Source of the DNA: Streptomyces niger
GTDB taxonomy: Bacteria; Actinomycetota; Actinomycetes; Streptomycetales; Streptomycetaceae
Reading direction: 5' to 3'
NCBI RefSeq assembly: GCF_000718305.1
Contig: NZ_JOFQ01000033.1
Span: 1-51,649, forward strand
DNA: 51,649 bases
The position numbers were made by a program, and so were the translations under genes. Positions 15,850 to 25,584 of this stretch are shown here, one piece after another (within the stretch, counting starts at the first letter, position 1; each line of letters begins with the position of its first letter). The notes under the pieces are model-generated. The model had not been told where the DNA came from. It was given only the letters and a program-made list of their open reading frames with translations, and did no database searches.

Positions 15850-15954
15850 TACCTCTTCGATCTGCCACCTGCGGCAGATCACCTCCACGACGTGGGCGAG
15901 CGAGAAACCGGTGAGTGGTGTAACCCCCAGTTGGTCAGCGTCCGTTAGGGCTGC

Positions 15955-16735
15955 TGAGCCTCCTGGGAAGGAACTCTCCTGCTCAACCGGGTCGTGATGC
16001 CGCCGCTGACCCGCAACCGGGCCGGCCAGGGCGACATGCCCACAGGTCTGATGGCGCTGTACTACGCCCAGCGTGCGAGCGCCGGGCTCCAGATCGTCGA
16101 GGGCGCCCAGATCGGCGGTGAAGCCGCCGCCTGTCCGGGAACGCCTGGCATCTACAACGCCCAACAGGTGGCCGCATGGCGGCGGGTGACGGACGCCGTA
16201 CACGCCCGCGGTGGTGTGGCCTTGGTCTTCCTCCAGCTCTGACACGTCGGCCGGCAGTCCCACTCCTCCGTCCAGCCTGGCGGTGCCCTGCCTGTCGCCC
16301 CTTCTGCGGTGTGCATTGACGGCAAGCTCTTCACGCGCAATGGTCCACAGTCGTTCGAGCCCCCTCGCCATGGAGCTCGAGATTGAGGGCGTCGTCGGCA
16401 CCTACGCCGTAGCCGCGCGTAACGCTCTGCGGGCCGGTTTCGACGGCGTGGAGATTCACGCGGCCAACGGCTACCTGCTCGACCAGTTCCTCAATGACCA
16501 GGTGAACCTGCGGGCCGACGCCTACGGTGGGCCTGTCACTCATCGGATGCGCCTGCTGCTGGAGGAGACTGACGCCGTCTCCAAGGTCTGAGGATCTCGG
16601 CGTGTCGGGGCGAGGCTCTCGACATCCAGCACATGGATGGACTGCCTGGACTCCGGTCCAAGACATCTCTACTCGGAGGTCGTGAGCGCGCTCGCTCCAC
16701 GCGACCCGGCCTATGTGCAGGTGTTCCGGTTCTAA
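15955..16735 (+). pseudogene. Decayed Old Yellow Enzyme (NADH:flavin oxidoreductase)
   Basis: The translation NRVVMPPLTRNRAG...MALYYAQRASAGL...EGAQI...PGTPGIYNAQQVAAWRRVTDAVHARGG is unmistakably the Old Yellow Enzyme N-terminal half. A TGA replaces the Trp codon expected in LQL-W-HVGR (about 16241). The frame continues as HVGRQSHSSVQPGGALPVAPS until a frameshift near 16370, then resumes as ARNALRAGFDGVEIHAANGY and LLDQFLNDQVN, and stops at 16591. A final fragment, LYSEVVSALAPRDPAYVQVF (about 16667-16730), may be a later piece of the same gene. The very N-terminus and most of the C-terminal third are missing. No function is expected. Confidence 0.8.
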
Positions 16736-17004
16736 CCCGGCCGGTACCGTGTTGGATGTCCTCGTCGAGCCAGCGCCGGCGCCGGTGCCGTGGAACGGCT
16801 CGCGGAGTGGCTGAGGCGCGGATCGGCTCTGCGGGGAGTCCATGTGGCGCGGTGCACCGTGACGGCGGGGGGAGGCACGGTTCACCATGCGCAGCCACAT
16901 CCGGGGCGAGGACATGATGGTCAGCGGCACGTGGCGGAACGGGCAGCTGACGCTGGAACAGGCGAGGCAGGGATGGCGGATAGCCCGGCGGCAATTTATG
17001 CGTA

Positions 17005-17815
17005 TCAGCGACGGCCGCGCCTGGTAGGCACCGCCCGGCGTACGGTCCCCGTCCCCGCCAGCGCGTCGGCGATGTCGCCGGCGGCGTGAACGAGCCCGCT
17101 GACCTGATCCCGGGTGAGTCCGGGGTTCTTCTTCTCCTGCAGCCGGGCGGCGGCGGTCTTGCGGCGGGCCTCGGTCTCGCTTATCCACTGGGCGACGGTG
17201 CCGGAATTGGCGGCACCGGAGTCGAGAAGGTTGCGGTAGTTCGTGAGCTTGCGGTCGCAGTCGCGGATGATCGCCTTGGTTTCCTCTGCGGGCTCGGGTG
17301 CGGTCAGGCGCTGCGCGGCGTGGAGCCGGTCGATGGCGGCTTGGCGGTGCCCAGGTGTGAATTGCAGGGAGATCCACTCGTCGAGGACAGGGAGGATGTC
17401 TTCTCGCGGAGGAAGATGTTGCGGGGGTGGGTGATCTTGTTGGCGAGGGCGTATTCCTCGGCGTAGCGGCAGCAGTAGTAGGGGGCTCGGCGCGGGATGG
17501 CGTGGCTGATCATTTTGCGTCGGCACAGAGGGCAGTGGACGCGTCCGGCCAGAACGTAGGTGTAGAGCTTCGCGCGGCGCTCTTTGGGTCCCTTCCCACG
17601 GGTGTGGGAGGTGAGGATCTCGGTAGCGCGGAGGTAGTCCTCCATGGCGATCAGCGGGGGATGCGCGGGGTGCTTGGACCAGATCCAGTGGTCCTGGCTG
17701 TTCCAGTGCAGGTGGGTCTCGTAGCCGAGGGCGACGTCCTCGGCGTCGAGGAGGACCTCCTCTTTGTGTCGGTGGTTTCACACCTGGTGGCCGGTGTTGC
17801 TGACCTCACCCTTGT
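17005..17815 (-). pseudogene. Decayed large serine recombinase (C-terminal half)
   Basis: On the minus strand the sequence reads NTGHQV-stop-NHRHKEEVLLDAEDVALGYE, then HWNSQDHWIWSKHPAHPPLI, then a zinc-ribbon region with VHCPLCRRKM and YYCCRYAEEYALANKITHPR, then, after a 1-nt frameshift near 17403, VLDEWISLQFTPGHRQAAID and a coiled-coil tail to 17005. This is the recombinase plus zinc-beta-ribbon part of phage/ICE-type serine integrases. A TGA stands where Trp is expected (about 17779), the catalytic N-terminal domain is absent, and the frame is broken. It is a relic of a mobile element. No attachment-site repeats were identified. Confidence 0.75.
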
Positions 17816-18239
17816 CGGACATCGGTCCGGCCTCCCAGACGTCGAGCGTGCCCTGCTGCCTCAGAGCGCTCCGGTGGGCCCCGACCTTGTGTGCCCTCTC
17901 AAGCAGTCAACGGGCGAGAGGGCGCTGGGCCCTCGTGTGCGACCTCCCGCACCGTCTCCCTGCGGTCGCACGCCCTTCGTACGAGACGGCGGTACACGCT
18001 AATCCGGACGAGCCCGTCAGCATCAGACAATCCGCCGGGCTCGTTGCCATCGGCCAACGCCGCCTCACACCGGTCATGCGCAGGCTCGACGCGCGAGACC
18101 TCCGCGAGCGGCGGCCGGGCGGCAACTGCAACGGCGTCTTCCAGCTGACCCAGCGCCCGGAGCACCGCAGACGGAAGGCAATGCCAGGAAGAGCATGGGC
18201 GGGCGAGGACCGGCGTCGGTGAAGCGGTTGGCGGTCAGG
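17816..18239. other. No gene recognised
   Basis: About 420 bp lie between the recombinase relic and the DUF1963 gene. Open frames on both strands have no ribosome binding site or conserved sequence. This could be further decayed mobile DNA. Confidence 0.4.
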
Positions 18240-19259
18240 TCACTGCAGGACAATTCGGTGCTCGTGCCGGGGGTCGGCCGCGCACGCGAAGACGTTCAAC
18301 ACGCCGTCCCTGCCAGGGCGGACCTCCGTCGGGTGCTTGTTGTCCTGGGGGCTGGGAGCCTGGCGGTCTTCCAGCGGGGTCCAGCTGGAGACGGTGCCGC
18401 CCCATTCATAGGTGGCGATGGTGAGGAAGAGCCGCAGGGGACTGCCGCACGAGCAGGTGATCTCGGCCGGGCCGGTCACATTCCACGCCGCGAAGCCTCC
18501 GATCTTCCACCCTGGGGCGATGGACAGGTCGCCCTGGTAGCTGAGGATGTCCTCCTCATCATCCTCGGCCTCCTCCTCAAGCCGCACCTCCCATTCCTCG
18601 ATGCGCTCTTGCAATTCGGCGTCGAGTAGCTCGATGTATTCGTGCTCCACGACCTGTTCAGGGGCGATGGTGCAGGGCTCGGGTACGTAGCCGTCGAATC
18701 CGACGACTTCCGGGAGCGGGGGAGTCGCCAGGACCTCCCCACACCGTGAGGAGTCGCGCCACCGCACGTCGACGGCGACCGTCCCTTGCCGGCCGTGTCC
18801 GTCAAAGGGGCACCACAACACCTGGACCAGGTCGGTACCTTGCGGTGCCTCCAGTCCGGGCACGTCCTTGGTGAAGAACTGGGCCACCGGCAACAGCGGA
18901 ACCGGCGCGGTTTCACCGAGACCGGGGGCCTCGTGTTCTTCGCGCAAGGTGGCCAGCAATGCCCGGTCTTCTTCGGTGAAACTGGTCCCGGGGACAAGAT
19001 TCTCCGCCTCGCGCAGCATGGCCCGCTCGCGGTACACATCGGGTACTCGCCGGCCGCGGCTGCGCGGGTGCGCGTGTTGGCACGTGGGCCAGGGCTCGTC
19101 CGCCGGCCACAACAGCGGTCCGCCGATGGAGCTGTCGTGGTGTTTCGGCGCTCCGGGCCGGGGGTGGAGGCGGGTGCTGGTCGCACGGTGGGCTGCCAGC
19201 TCGGGGAAGACCTGCTCGATGTCCAGGGGCCGTGGCGGGGTGGTCCGGGTCATCGTCAT
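18240..19259 (-). CDS. DUF1963 (YwqG-like) protein, putative immunity to the Rhs toxin
   Basis: A 339-residue soluble protein with DUF1963-type segments: SIGGPLLWPADEPWPTC near the N-terminus, PLLPVAQFFTKDVPGL, VQVLWCPFD, VGFDGYVPEPCTI, KIGGFAAWN and CSCGSPLRLFLTIATYEWGG. A Glu/Asp-rich stretch (EERIEEWEVRLEEEAEDDEE-like, about 215-240) lies between them. The ATG at 19259 has AAAGGA about 8 nt upstream and follows the Rhs stop by 21 nt. A gene directly 3' of an Rhs toxin, in the same operon, is the usual position for the cognate immunity protein, and DUF1963 proteins occur there. The immunity role is inferred from position. Confidence 0.72.
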   Translation of the reverse strand: MTMTRTTPPRPLDIEQVFPELAAHRATSTRLHPRPGAPKHHDSSIGGPLLWPADEPWPTCQHAHPRSRGRRVPDVYRERAMLREAENLVPGTSFTEEDRALLATLREEHEAPGLGETAPVPLLPVAQFFTKDVPGLEAPQGTDLVQVLWCPFDGHGRQGTVAVDVRWRDSSRCGEVLATPPLPEVVGFDGYVPEPCTIAPEQVVEHEYIELLDAELQERIEEWEVRLEEEAEDDEEDILSYQGDLSIAPGWKIGGFAAWNVTGPAEITCSCGSPLRLFLTIATYEWGGTVSSWTPLEDRQAPSPQDNKHPTEVRPGRDGVLNVFACAADPRHEHRIVLQ

Positions 19260-19280
19260 CCTTTCTTCGAGACGGTCTCA

Positions 19281-22200
19281 TCACATCACGGCCGTCCGCA
19301 CGCCTGCAGCGGGATTCTCCAGCACATCCGTCAGCTTGAATCCGCGATCTCCGAATGCTGATATTTCGAGTTGGATCGGGATGGGATTGGTTCCCTCGTA
19401 AATCGGTTTCACCGAGTACTGGACGTTCTGGCCTGGAATGCCATTGGCAGGATCGCCCTTGACCGCATTGTAAACCTGGGCTTCGAGGCCCTTCATGTCG
19501 GGGGTATTGGTCGGGTTCTGGGTGAGGGTGACGAGATTGTGTCGCGCCAGGGGGCCCGTGCCGGGGCCACCCAGGCGGTTGGCCAGCAGATGGCCGCGCG
19601 CCTCGTTGAAGAGGGTGCCGTTACCTCGCCAGCCCGGCGTCCGGGTCGCTCCGGCTTCCGTTCCGGTGTCGAGCATTTCCTTGCGCAACGACGCCCATAC
19701 ACCCGTGGGTCGGCCGAGGTCATCCAGTTTCCCGAATCGGACGCTGCCATCCCACTTGTACCGGTCCTGCAGACAGGACTTCGGGACCAGGCCGAGCGGG
19801 TCGCTCCAGGTCTGCGGGTTCGTCGTGTAGGCGACGGGGTTGGGCGCCGGTGCGAGGCCGAAGGGGTCGGGGGTGGTGTATCGGGCGGTGTCGGGATCGT
19901 AGTGGCGGAAAAAGTTGTAGTGCAGGCCGGTCTCGGGGTCGGCGTATTGGCCGGGGAAACGCAGCGGAGTATAGGCCGATGCGTTTCGGTTCCAGGCGAT
20001 GGTGCCCCAGATGGTGGTGCGGGTGTGCCAGGCGATCTCGCCGTGTTCACCGACGAGTTCGGTGGGGGCGCCGACCAGGTCGGTGACGATGGCGAAGAAT
20101 CGGCGGTCGATCTCGTCCTGGCTCAATTCACCGTTTCGCGACCGGCATTCGAGCTGAGCCAACGGATGCTCATCGTCGTCGTACTCCCAGGTGGTGACGA
20201 TATCGGTGGCAGTGTCGGCCTGCTCGGCGAGGTTCGTACCGTCCCAGGTGAAGCGGATGGTCTGCTCGATGCTTTCGCCGTCGGGGGCCATGCGGTGCTT
20301 GGCGCTGCGGCGGCCCAGCGGGTCGTAGCTGTAGCGCCAGAGAGTGCCGTCGGGCGTGGTGCAGGCGACGAGATGGTCCTCGGCGTCGTACTCGTAGCGC
20401 CAGGTATCGGGCTTGCGCGACAGCCGGGTCCGTTGCCGCAGGACGGTGCGGCCGGCGCCATCGTGTTCGTAGCGGATGGCACCGGCGGAGCGTATTCGGG
20501 TGCCGCTGTAGCTGCGCTCGCCGCGGGCCTCGGAGTGTGGTGCGGCGTCGGGCCAGTGGGCGGCGGTCTGGTTACCGGCCGCGTCGTAGGCGTACGACTC
20601 GGTCCAGCCGTCGGCCGTGACCTGGAGCGGTCGGCCGACCGGGTCGAGATCCATTCGCCGTTGTTCACCGGTGGCGTGGTCGGTGGTGCCGATCAGGTTG
20701 TCGTCGCCCCGGTAGGCGTAGGCGCGTGAGCGCAGCGTGCGGCCCGGGACCGACACCTGCTGGCTGGTCCGCCGACCACGTGGATCCCAGGAGGTGCCGA
20801 GGCTCAGCGGCGCGGTGGGTAGGCCGATGGTGCGCCTCGTTTCGCGGCCCAGCGCATCGCGGGTGAAGTCGAGGTGGTGGCCTGCCAGGCTCATGGCCGT
20901 GGGTCGGCCGGCGGCATCGTGAGTCATCTCGGTGCGTACGCCGCTGGGGGTGATGCGGTGAATGCGGCGTCCCATGGCGTCGAAGCCGAAACGGGTGGCG
21001 CGCCCGTCGACAGTCTCGGACAGGACACGGCCCGCAGCGTCGTAGCTGAGCTCCAGGATCGAATAAGGAGCGGTCGCCCGGGTGAGGTGTCCGGCGGCGT
21101 CATAGGTGTACGTGGTGCGTTCGCCGTCGACATCCTTGGCCAGGATGCGGCCGGCCGGGTCGAGGTGGTGGCTGATGAGCTGCCCGAGCGGGGTCGTCCG
21201 GGAGATGAAGCGGTTCGCGGCGTCGTAGGTGTAGGCGAGGGTGCGGTCGTCGAAGTCCGTCTCGGAGGTCAGACGACCTGCTTCGTCATAGCTGTAGCTC
21301 CACGTGAGGCCCTGGGGGTTGGTGACCCCGGTCAGTCGCAGCTCGGTGTCGTGGGCGAACGTGAAGCGGGCACCGTCGGGGGTGGTGCGGGCCGTGGGGA
21401 GGTCGAAGACTCCGCACTCGAAGTGCGTGACGCCACCCGAGGGGGCCGTGTGCGTGGTGCAGTTGCCCTCCACGTCGTAGGTCCAGGACTCGCTGGTGCC
21501 GTCCGGGTGGGTACGGCGGGCGAGCCGTCCCTCAGCGGTCCACTCGAGCCGCGTCGTGTTGCCCAACGGGTCTGTGAGCACCGACTGGCGGCCCATCGCG
21601 TCGTACTCGCAACGCGTGACCGCACCCAATGGATCGGAGACCTCCACAGGCAGGCCGGCCCGGTTGTAACGGAACTCGGTGGTGTGGCCGAAGGCGTCGA
21701 TGATCGACTCGAGCAGGCCGGACGCTGTGTAGGAGAAGCGCACGGTGATACCGGTCGGATCGGTGACGGCGGTGCGCTTGCCGTGCTCGTCGAACTCCTG
21801 GTGCCATACGGCGCCGTCCGCTCCGGTGATCGCTACCGGCCGGCCGGCCTCGTCGTACGTCGAAGTGCTCTCCTGGCCGTCCGGACCGTGGACGGAGGTG
21901 ATCAGGCCGCATGCGTCGTACTGGACACGCGTGGTGTGGCCCAGTGCGTCTGTGGTGGCGACCAGGCGTCCTTCGTCGTCCCACTCCTGGAGGCGTGAAT
22001 GGCCGAGCGCGTCGGTCTCCCGGATCAGTCGGTACGCCTCGTTGTGCTCGAATGTCGTGGTGTGGCCGAGGGAGTCCGTGTACCGGGTGATCCGGTGGTC
22101 GGTGTCGTAGCTGATGGCGCAGCTGAGAACCCCGTTGATGCCTTCGCCACGTATGCAGCGGTCTTCTGCGTCGTAGATGAAGCGGTACCAGGAGCCGTTG

Positions 22201-23948
22201 CGGTCGGTCCAGGACGTGATGCGTGCGTCGTCGTCGTAGGTGAGCTGGAACGGCACGCCGGAGGAGTTGTAGATCTCGGTGAGATGGCCGTCGCTGTTGT
22301 AGGCGTAGCTCAGGAGCTGGGTGCCGTTGGGGGCTTCGTCCGAGCCGAGGAAGCGCAGGCCGGTGACCCGGTCGTCGGCGGTGTCCACGGCGATGTGATA
22401 GCCGCCGGTGTGCCTCACCGCTGCCGGCATCCCGGCGTCGTCGTACTCGAAGGTGATCTCATTGCCGTTCCGGTCGGTGATCGACTGGAGAAGCAGAATT
22501 CGCTGCCTCGGAGAATCGGCGTGGTCGTCCTTCCCGGCACTCGCCGCAGGCGCCGCGAAGCTGCGGGTAAGGCCGGACTGCGGGTCGGAGATGGTGATGG
22601 GGCTGCTGGGTTGTCCGTCCCATTCCAGCGGCCAGCGCGGGCCTGCCGCGGGCATGACGGGCCGACCGGGCTGGGGAGCGGGATAGGCCAGGAGCATCCC
22701 GTCCTCGCTGGCGAAGACGGCGCCCTCTCCGTCGAGTTCCAGGCGCTGGTCGAGCGTGGAGGCCCAGGACTCACCGAAGAAGCGGCCCCAGCGGTAGGTG
22801 GACAGATGGGTGCGCTGCAGGACGAGCGGCAGTACGCCCGGCAGCACGACGTCGGTCTCTTCCATGAGCATTTCGCCGGAGACCATGTCGATCGGGTCGC
22901 CGTTGAGGCACCGGCCCTTGGCCGGCTTGGCCTTCTTGAGCAGGTCCTTACCAGTGCGCAGGGCGTTGCGCAGCCCGCCGGCGCGCAGGCCCTTCGCTGC
23001 GGCCTTGATGCCCTTGGCGGCTCCGCCGAGCGTGGTCAAGCCCTTCATGCCGGGAATGCAGTCGAGGGCGGCCAGGCCGACGTCGAAGAGGCTGGCTTTC
23101 CCGTCCTTGTATTTCATGAGGGTGTCGGCGAGCACGACCAGTGCCGCGACGACCACGATGGCGGCGAGGATCGGGCCGCCGATGATCATCGCGACGATGC
23201 CGACGACGGTGACGACGACCTTGCAGACGGAGACGATCGCGTCCCAGTTGTCGATGACGAAGTGGGTGGCCTCCTCCCACCAGTGGCGGTTCTGGATGCC
23301 GGCGTCGGAGGCTTCGTCGAGTTTGTTCTTGCACTCCCGGGCGGCCTCCTCGCGCAGTTCCTTGGCCTCGGCAGCCATCGCCTTCGCGGCATCCAGAGCC
23401 GACTGGGCACTGTCGACCGAGCCCTGGGCGTCGCTGCGGGCGGAGTTGGCCTGCTGGGCGTTGCGGGTCGCGGCACGCACCTTGGACTCGTCCGGGGCCT
23501 CGGGGCCCTTGGCCTTGTCGTACGCGTCGGTCCTGGCGGTGGCGGTCTTGACCCAGTCGTTGGCGGAGTCCAGCCGTCCCTGGGCGGCGGTCAGGTCGGC
23601 GCGTGCTTCGCGCCCCTTTTTCAGTGCCCGGTCGGCCAGGGACTGGGCGCGTTCGAGCTTCGGCCAGTAGGCGGCGATGGCATCGCCGGCCATGTCGTAG
23701 GAGGTCCGCAGCTTCCGCAGGTTGCCCGGGACGCCGTCGAACTCCTCCTTGAACTTCTTCGCGGAGCGCCCGGACCACTTCAGGACCGCGTCCTCGGACG
23801 CCATGTCGGTGATCTGCCGCAACGCGGTACCGACATCCTCGGCGAACTCGTGCAGCTCGCGGGCGAGTTTGCGTACTCGCTCCGGATCGCCGGGAGTCGG
23901 GTCCCCCTCCAGGTCCAGTACGTGCCAGTCTGTCGGCCGATGGCCCAC
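19281..23948 (-). CDS. Rhs/YD-repeat polymorphic toxin with DNA/RNA endonuclease tip
   Basis: About 1555 residues. The N-terminus is helical and WXG-like (LKWSGRSAKKFKEEFDGVPG) and suggests export by a type VII-type system. A long coiled coil (about 110-225) is followed by hydrophobic segments (about 245-285), then a DUF6531-type block (CLNGDPIDMVSGEMLMEETD). A long array of YD repeats (about 500-1330) closes with the Rhs core: YTPLRFPGQYADPETGLHYN, then FFRHYDPDTARYTTPDPFGL and SDPLGL. The variable tip (about 165 residues) has NEARGHLLANRLGG and RHNLVTLTQNPTN followed by E, the RGH...N...E pattern of DNA/RNA non-specific endonucleases. GTG 23948 has GGGGGCG upstream; the in-frame GTG 23969 lacks a site. 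The DUF1963 gene downstream is the likely immunity gene. Confidence 0.88.
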   Translation of the reverse strand: MGHRPTDWHVLDLEGDPTPGDPERVRKLARELHEFAEDVGTALRQITDMASEDAVLKWSGRSAKKFKEEFDGVPGNLRKLRTSYDMAGDAIAAYWPKLERAQSLADRALKKGREARADLTAAQGRLDSANDWVKTATARTDAYDKAKGPEAPDESKVRAATRNAQQANSARSDAQGSVDSAQSALDAAKAMAAEAKELREEAARECKNKLDEASDAGIQNRHWWEEATHFVIDNWDAIVSVCKVVVTVVGIVAMIIGGPILAAIVVVAALVVLADTLMKYKDGKASLFDVGLAALDCIPGMKGLTTLGGAAKGIKAAAKGLRAGGLRNALRTGKDLLKKAKPAKGRCLNGDPIDMVSGEMLMEETDVVLPGVLPLVLQRTHLSTYRWGRFFGESWASTLDQRLELDGEGAVFASEDGMLLAYPAPQPGRPVMPAAGPRWPLEWDGQPSSPITISDPQSGLTRSFAAPAASAGKDDHADSPRQRILLLQSITDRNGNEITFEYDDAGMPAAVRHTGGYHIAVDTADDRVTGLRFLGSDEAPNGTQLLSYAYNSDGHLTEIYNSSGVPFQLTYDDDARITSWTDRNGSWYRFIYDAEDRCIRGEGINGVLSCAISYDTDHRITRYTDSLGHTTTFEHNEAYRLIRETDALGHSRLQEWDDEGRLVATTDALGHTTRVQYDACGLITSVHGPDGQESTSTYDEAGRPVAITGADGAVWHQEFDEHGKRTAVTDPTGITVRFSYTASGLLESIIDAFGHTTEFRYNRAGLPVEVSDPLGAVTRCEYDAMGRQSVLTDPLGNTTRLEWTAEGRLARRTHPDGTSESWTYDVEGNCTTHTAPSGGVTHFECGVFDLPTARTTPDGARFTFAHDTELRLTGVTNPQGLTWSYSYDEAGRLTSETDFDDRTLAYTYDAANRFISRTTPLGQLISHHLDPAGRILAKDVDGERTTYTYDAAGHLTRATAPYSILELSYDAAGRVLSETVDGRATRFGFDAMGRRIHRITPSGVRTEMTHDAAGRPTAMSLAGHHLDFTRDALGRETRRTIGLPTAPLSLGTSWDPRGRRTSQQVSVPGRTLRSRAYAYRGDDNLIGTTDHATGEQRRMDLDPVGRPLQVTADGWTESYAYDAAGNQTAAHWPDAAPHSEARGERSYSGTRIRSAGAIRYEHDGAGRTVLRQRTRLSRKPDTWRYEYDAEDHLVACTTPDGTLWRYSYDPLGRRSAKHRMAPDGESIEQTIRFTWDGTNLAEQADTATDIVTTWEYDDDEHPLAQLECRSRNGELSQDEIDRRFFAIVTDLVGAPTELVGEHGEIAWHTRTTIWGTIAWNRNASAYTPLRFPGQYADPETGLHYNFFRHYDPDTARYTTPDPFGLAPAPNPVAYTTNPQTWSDPLGLVPKSCLQDRYKWDGSVRFGKLDDLGRPTGVWASLRKEMLDTGTEAGATRTPGWRGNGTLFNEARGHLLANRLGGPGTGPLARHNLVTLTQNPTNTPDMKGLEAQVYNAVKGDPANGIPGQNVQYSVKPIYEGTNPIPIQLEISAFGDRGFKLTDVLENPAAGVRTAVM

Positions 23949-24102
23949 GTCAACGCCCCCGTAACGCACTCAACTCGAGTCTACGTGATCTTGGTGGGCA
24001 ACCCTAACTCCTGGCACTGACACGGGTGAAGGGTGGCAGGCGAAGCTTCGCGGGAGCGGGCTGGTCAGCGAGGTGCGGGACGGTTGCCGTGCGGCGAAGC
24101 CA

Positions 24103-24741
24103 TCATGTGAAGCGGAAGGTGGAGGTGATGGCATCGAACATGTCGAAGAACGAGTCCGCCAGGCCCAGCACCTGACTGCTGCCGGACACCAGCGCCACCG
24201 CGTCTTCCTGCCCGGGGACAGGGATGAAGGTCTGCATCAGCACCGCCCGTACGGTGCGCTCGTCGCCGGGGACGGTGATGTCCTCGATCCCGCGGGTCCG
24301 CGCCACGGTGCCCACCTGTGGGATCTCGACGGTGGTGACCTCGCGCCACGCGTCGCCGTCGCGCTTGGCCTGCCGGGGGCTGATCTGCTGGGCGATGAGC
24401 TGCGGATCGGTGGGCAGGGTCTCGCCGTCGTCGGTCTGCGCACCGATCACCGACACGGTCACCGAAGCGGTGACGGGCGCCTCGCCACCGAAGGACTGCG
24501 CCATGCAGCCGCAGTACAACGCGCCGGACTGCCAGGCGTCGCGGGCAGCCGCCCGGAGGAAGGAGGTGAAGGCGTCCCGGTGATCGGCCAACTCCGGGTA
24601 CTGCCGTACGCGTTCGTTGACCAGCTGGCGGATGGTGTCGTCCCGCGAGGCGGGGCGGATGTCGAACTCCCACCAGGACTTCGGCACCTTGATGTGGAAC
24701 CCGCTGCGCTCGATGGTCTGCGCTTCGCTTCTACGGCTCAT
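24103..24741 (-). CDS. Conserved hypothetical protein beside the Rhs toxin
   Basis: A 212-residue soluble protein. It begins MSRRSEAQTIERSGFHIKVP and contains KSWWEFDIRPASRDDTIRQL, LYCGCMAQSFGGEAPVTASV and RTRGIEDITVPGDERTVRAV. No signal peptide or membrane segment is visible. ATG 24741 is chosen for its GGAGGGG ribosome binding site; the frame is open upstream. It is co-directional with the Rhs gene (gap about 155 nt) and divergent from the WXG100-like gene. By context it may be an accessory or chaperone-like protein for export of the toxin, but the sequence itself does not show this. Confidence 0.65.
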   Translation of the reverse strand: MSRRSEAQTIERSGFHIKVPKSWWEFDIRPASRDDTIRQLVNERVRQYPELADHRDAFTSFLRAAARDAWQSGALYCGCMAQSFGGEAPVTASVTVSVIGAQTDDGETLPTDPQLIAQQISPRQAKRDGDAWREVTTVEIPQVGTVARTRGIEDITVPGDERTVRAVLMQTFIPVPGQEDAVALVSGSSQVLGLADSFFDMFDAITSTFRFT

Positions 24742-24895
24742 CGCCTGCTCCCCTCCGTGGCCCGACGATCTTGTAGCCGGGGCGGCTGCCCACCTTACGG
24801 CCGGGCGGGACCGCGGTGGCGCGGTGGTGGGTGCATGTGCATACGCTGGCCGCTCACGTGACCGGGTAATGGCGTTGCTACAGGGGAGGTTCCGG

Positions 24896-25204
24896 GTGAG
24901 CGGCGACGAGGGGCGGCTGGCGATACCGCTGAGCGAACTCGAAGGCTTCGGCAGCCGACTGCGGTCCATCAAGGGCCGGATGAACGGCACCAAGAAGATG
25001 TTCGAGAACTACGCGGACGACATCGGCGACGACGGCGTCGTGGAGAAGATGGAGAGCTTCGAGTCGAACTGGGAAGACGGCCGCGGCGACATCGACAAGC
25101 AGCTGTCCGGGCTCGCGGACATGGCCGACACGGTGTACCGCGAAGCGACGAAGGCCGACCTGGACCTTGCGAAGCAACTGGAAAAGGGAAACAAGGGTTC
25201 CTGA
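24896..25204 (+). CDS. WXG100-like (ESX-type) small protein
   Basis: A 102-residue, fully helical, acidic protein. It starts at GTG 24896, with ggggagg at 24883-24889. It has helices on either side of NWEDGRGD; the W-x-x-G turn is a variant of the WXG hairpin. Surrounding sequence: AIPLSELEGFGSRLRSIKGR, KKMFENYADDIGDDGVVEKM, LSGLADMADTVYREATKADL. WXG100 proteins are type VII substrates or co-secretion partners. Its divergent position next to the Rhs toxin operon suggests that it helps deliver that toxin. No type VII ATPase or EccC is in the window. Confidence 0.7.
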   Translation: MSGDEGRLAIPLSELEGFGSRLRSIKGRMNGTKKMFENYADDIGDDGVVEKMESFESNWEDGRGDIDKQLSGLADMADTVYREATKADLDLAKQLEKGNKGS

Positions 25205-25253
25205 GAGAATGCTGACTGCAGACGGCGTCAGTGGGTGAGTGAGCAGGCGAGTG

Positions 25254-25290
25254 CGGGCCGTCCCAGCGCGCCCCGCACGGGGACGGCCCG
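25254..25290 (+). terminator. Hairpin terminator after the WXG100-like gene
   Basis: Perfect 11-bp stem CGGGCCGTCCC / GGGACGGCCCG with a 15-nt loop, about 50 bp after the stop at 25204, followed by TTGTCGCTGT. This suits termination of the WXG100-like transcript. Confidence 0.6.
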
Positions 25291-25362
25291 TTGTCGCTGT
25301 CGGCGGTCCCACTGGCCTGACCGACTGCGGACCAGCAGCGTCTTCCAAGAACGATGAGGGCC

Positions 25363-25458
25363 GGACAACACGGCCGAGGGGTTGGCGGTGCTCACCAAGA
25401 GTGCAGGGCGTGTGCTGGGGCGGCTTGAGGGGTCGGAGACTTCCCGTGCGCGGGCCCT
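25363..25458 (+). pseudogene. 96-bp relic of an Imm49 gene 5' end
   Basis: This segment aligns without gaps to 2036-2131 inside the Imm49 gene, with about 7 mismatches in 96 bp, and translates to NTAEGLAVLTKSAGRVLGRL followed by EGSETSRARAL. Similarity stops sharply on both sides. It has no ribosome binding site or original start codon. It is a fragment of a second Imm49 gene, left next to the Rhs/WXG100 locus. Confidence 0.85.
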
Positions 25459-25584
25459 ACTTGCGGTTCACCACACTCCCCGGGCAGATCGTCCCGCAAG
25501 GCCCCCGGTGGGGGCTGTGGGGGCTGTGGGTGCTCCGATGGTGACCGGTGGGTGCTTCGACGGCGGTGGGCGTCGGGGTGAGGT

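Noticed and set aside
21999..24020. 673-codon plus-strand frame over the Rhs gene
   Set aside because: Mirror frame of the Rhs coding sequence; no motif and no ribosome binding site.
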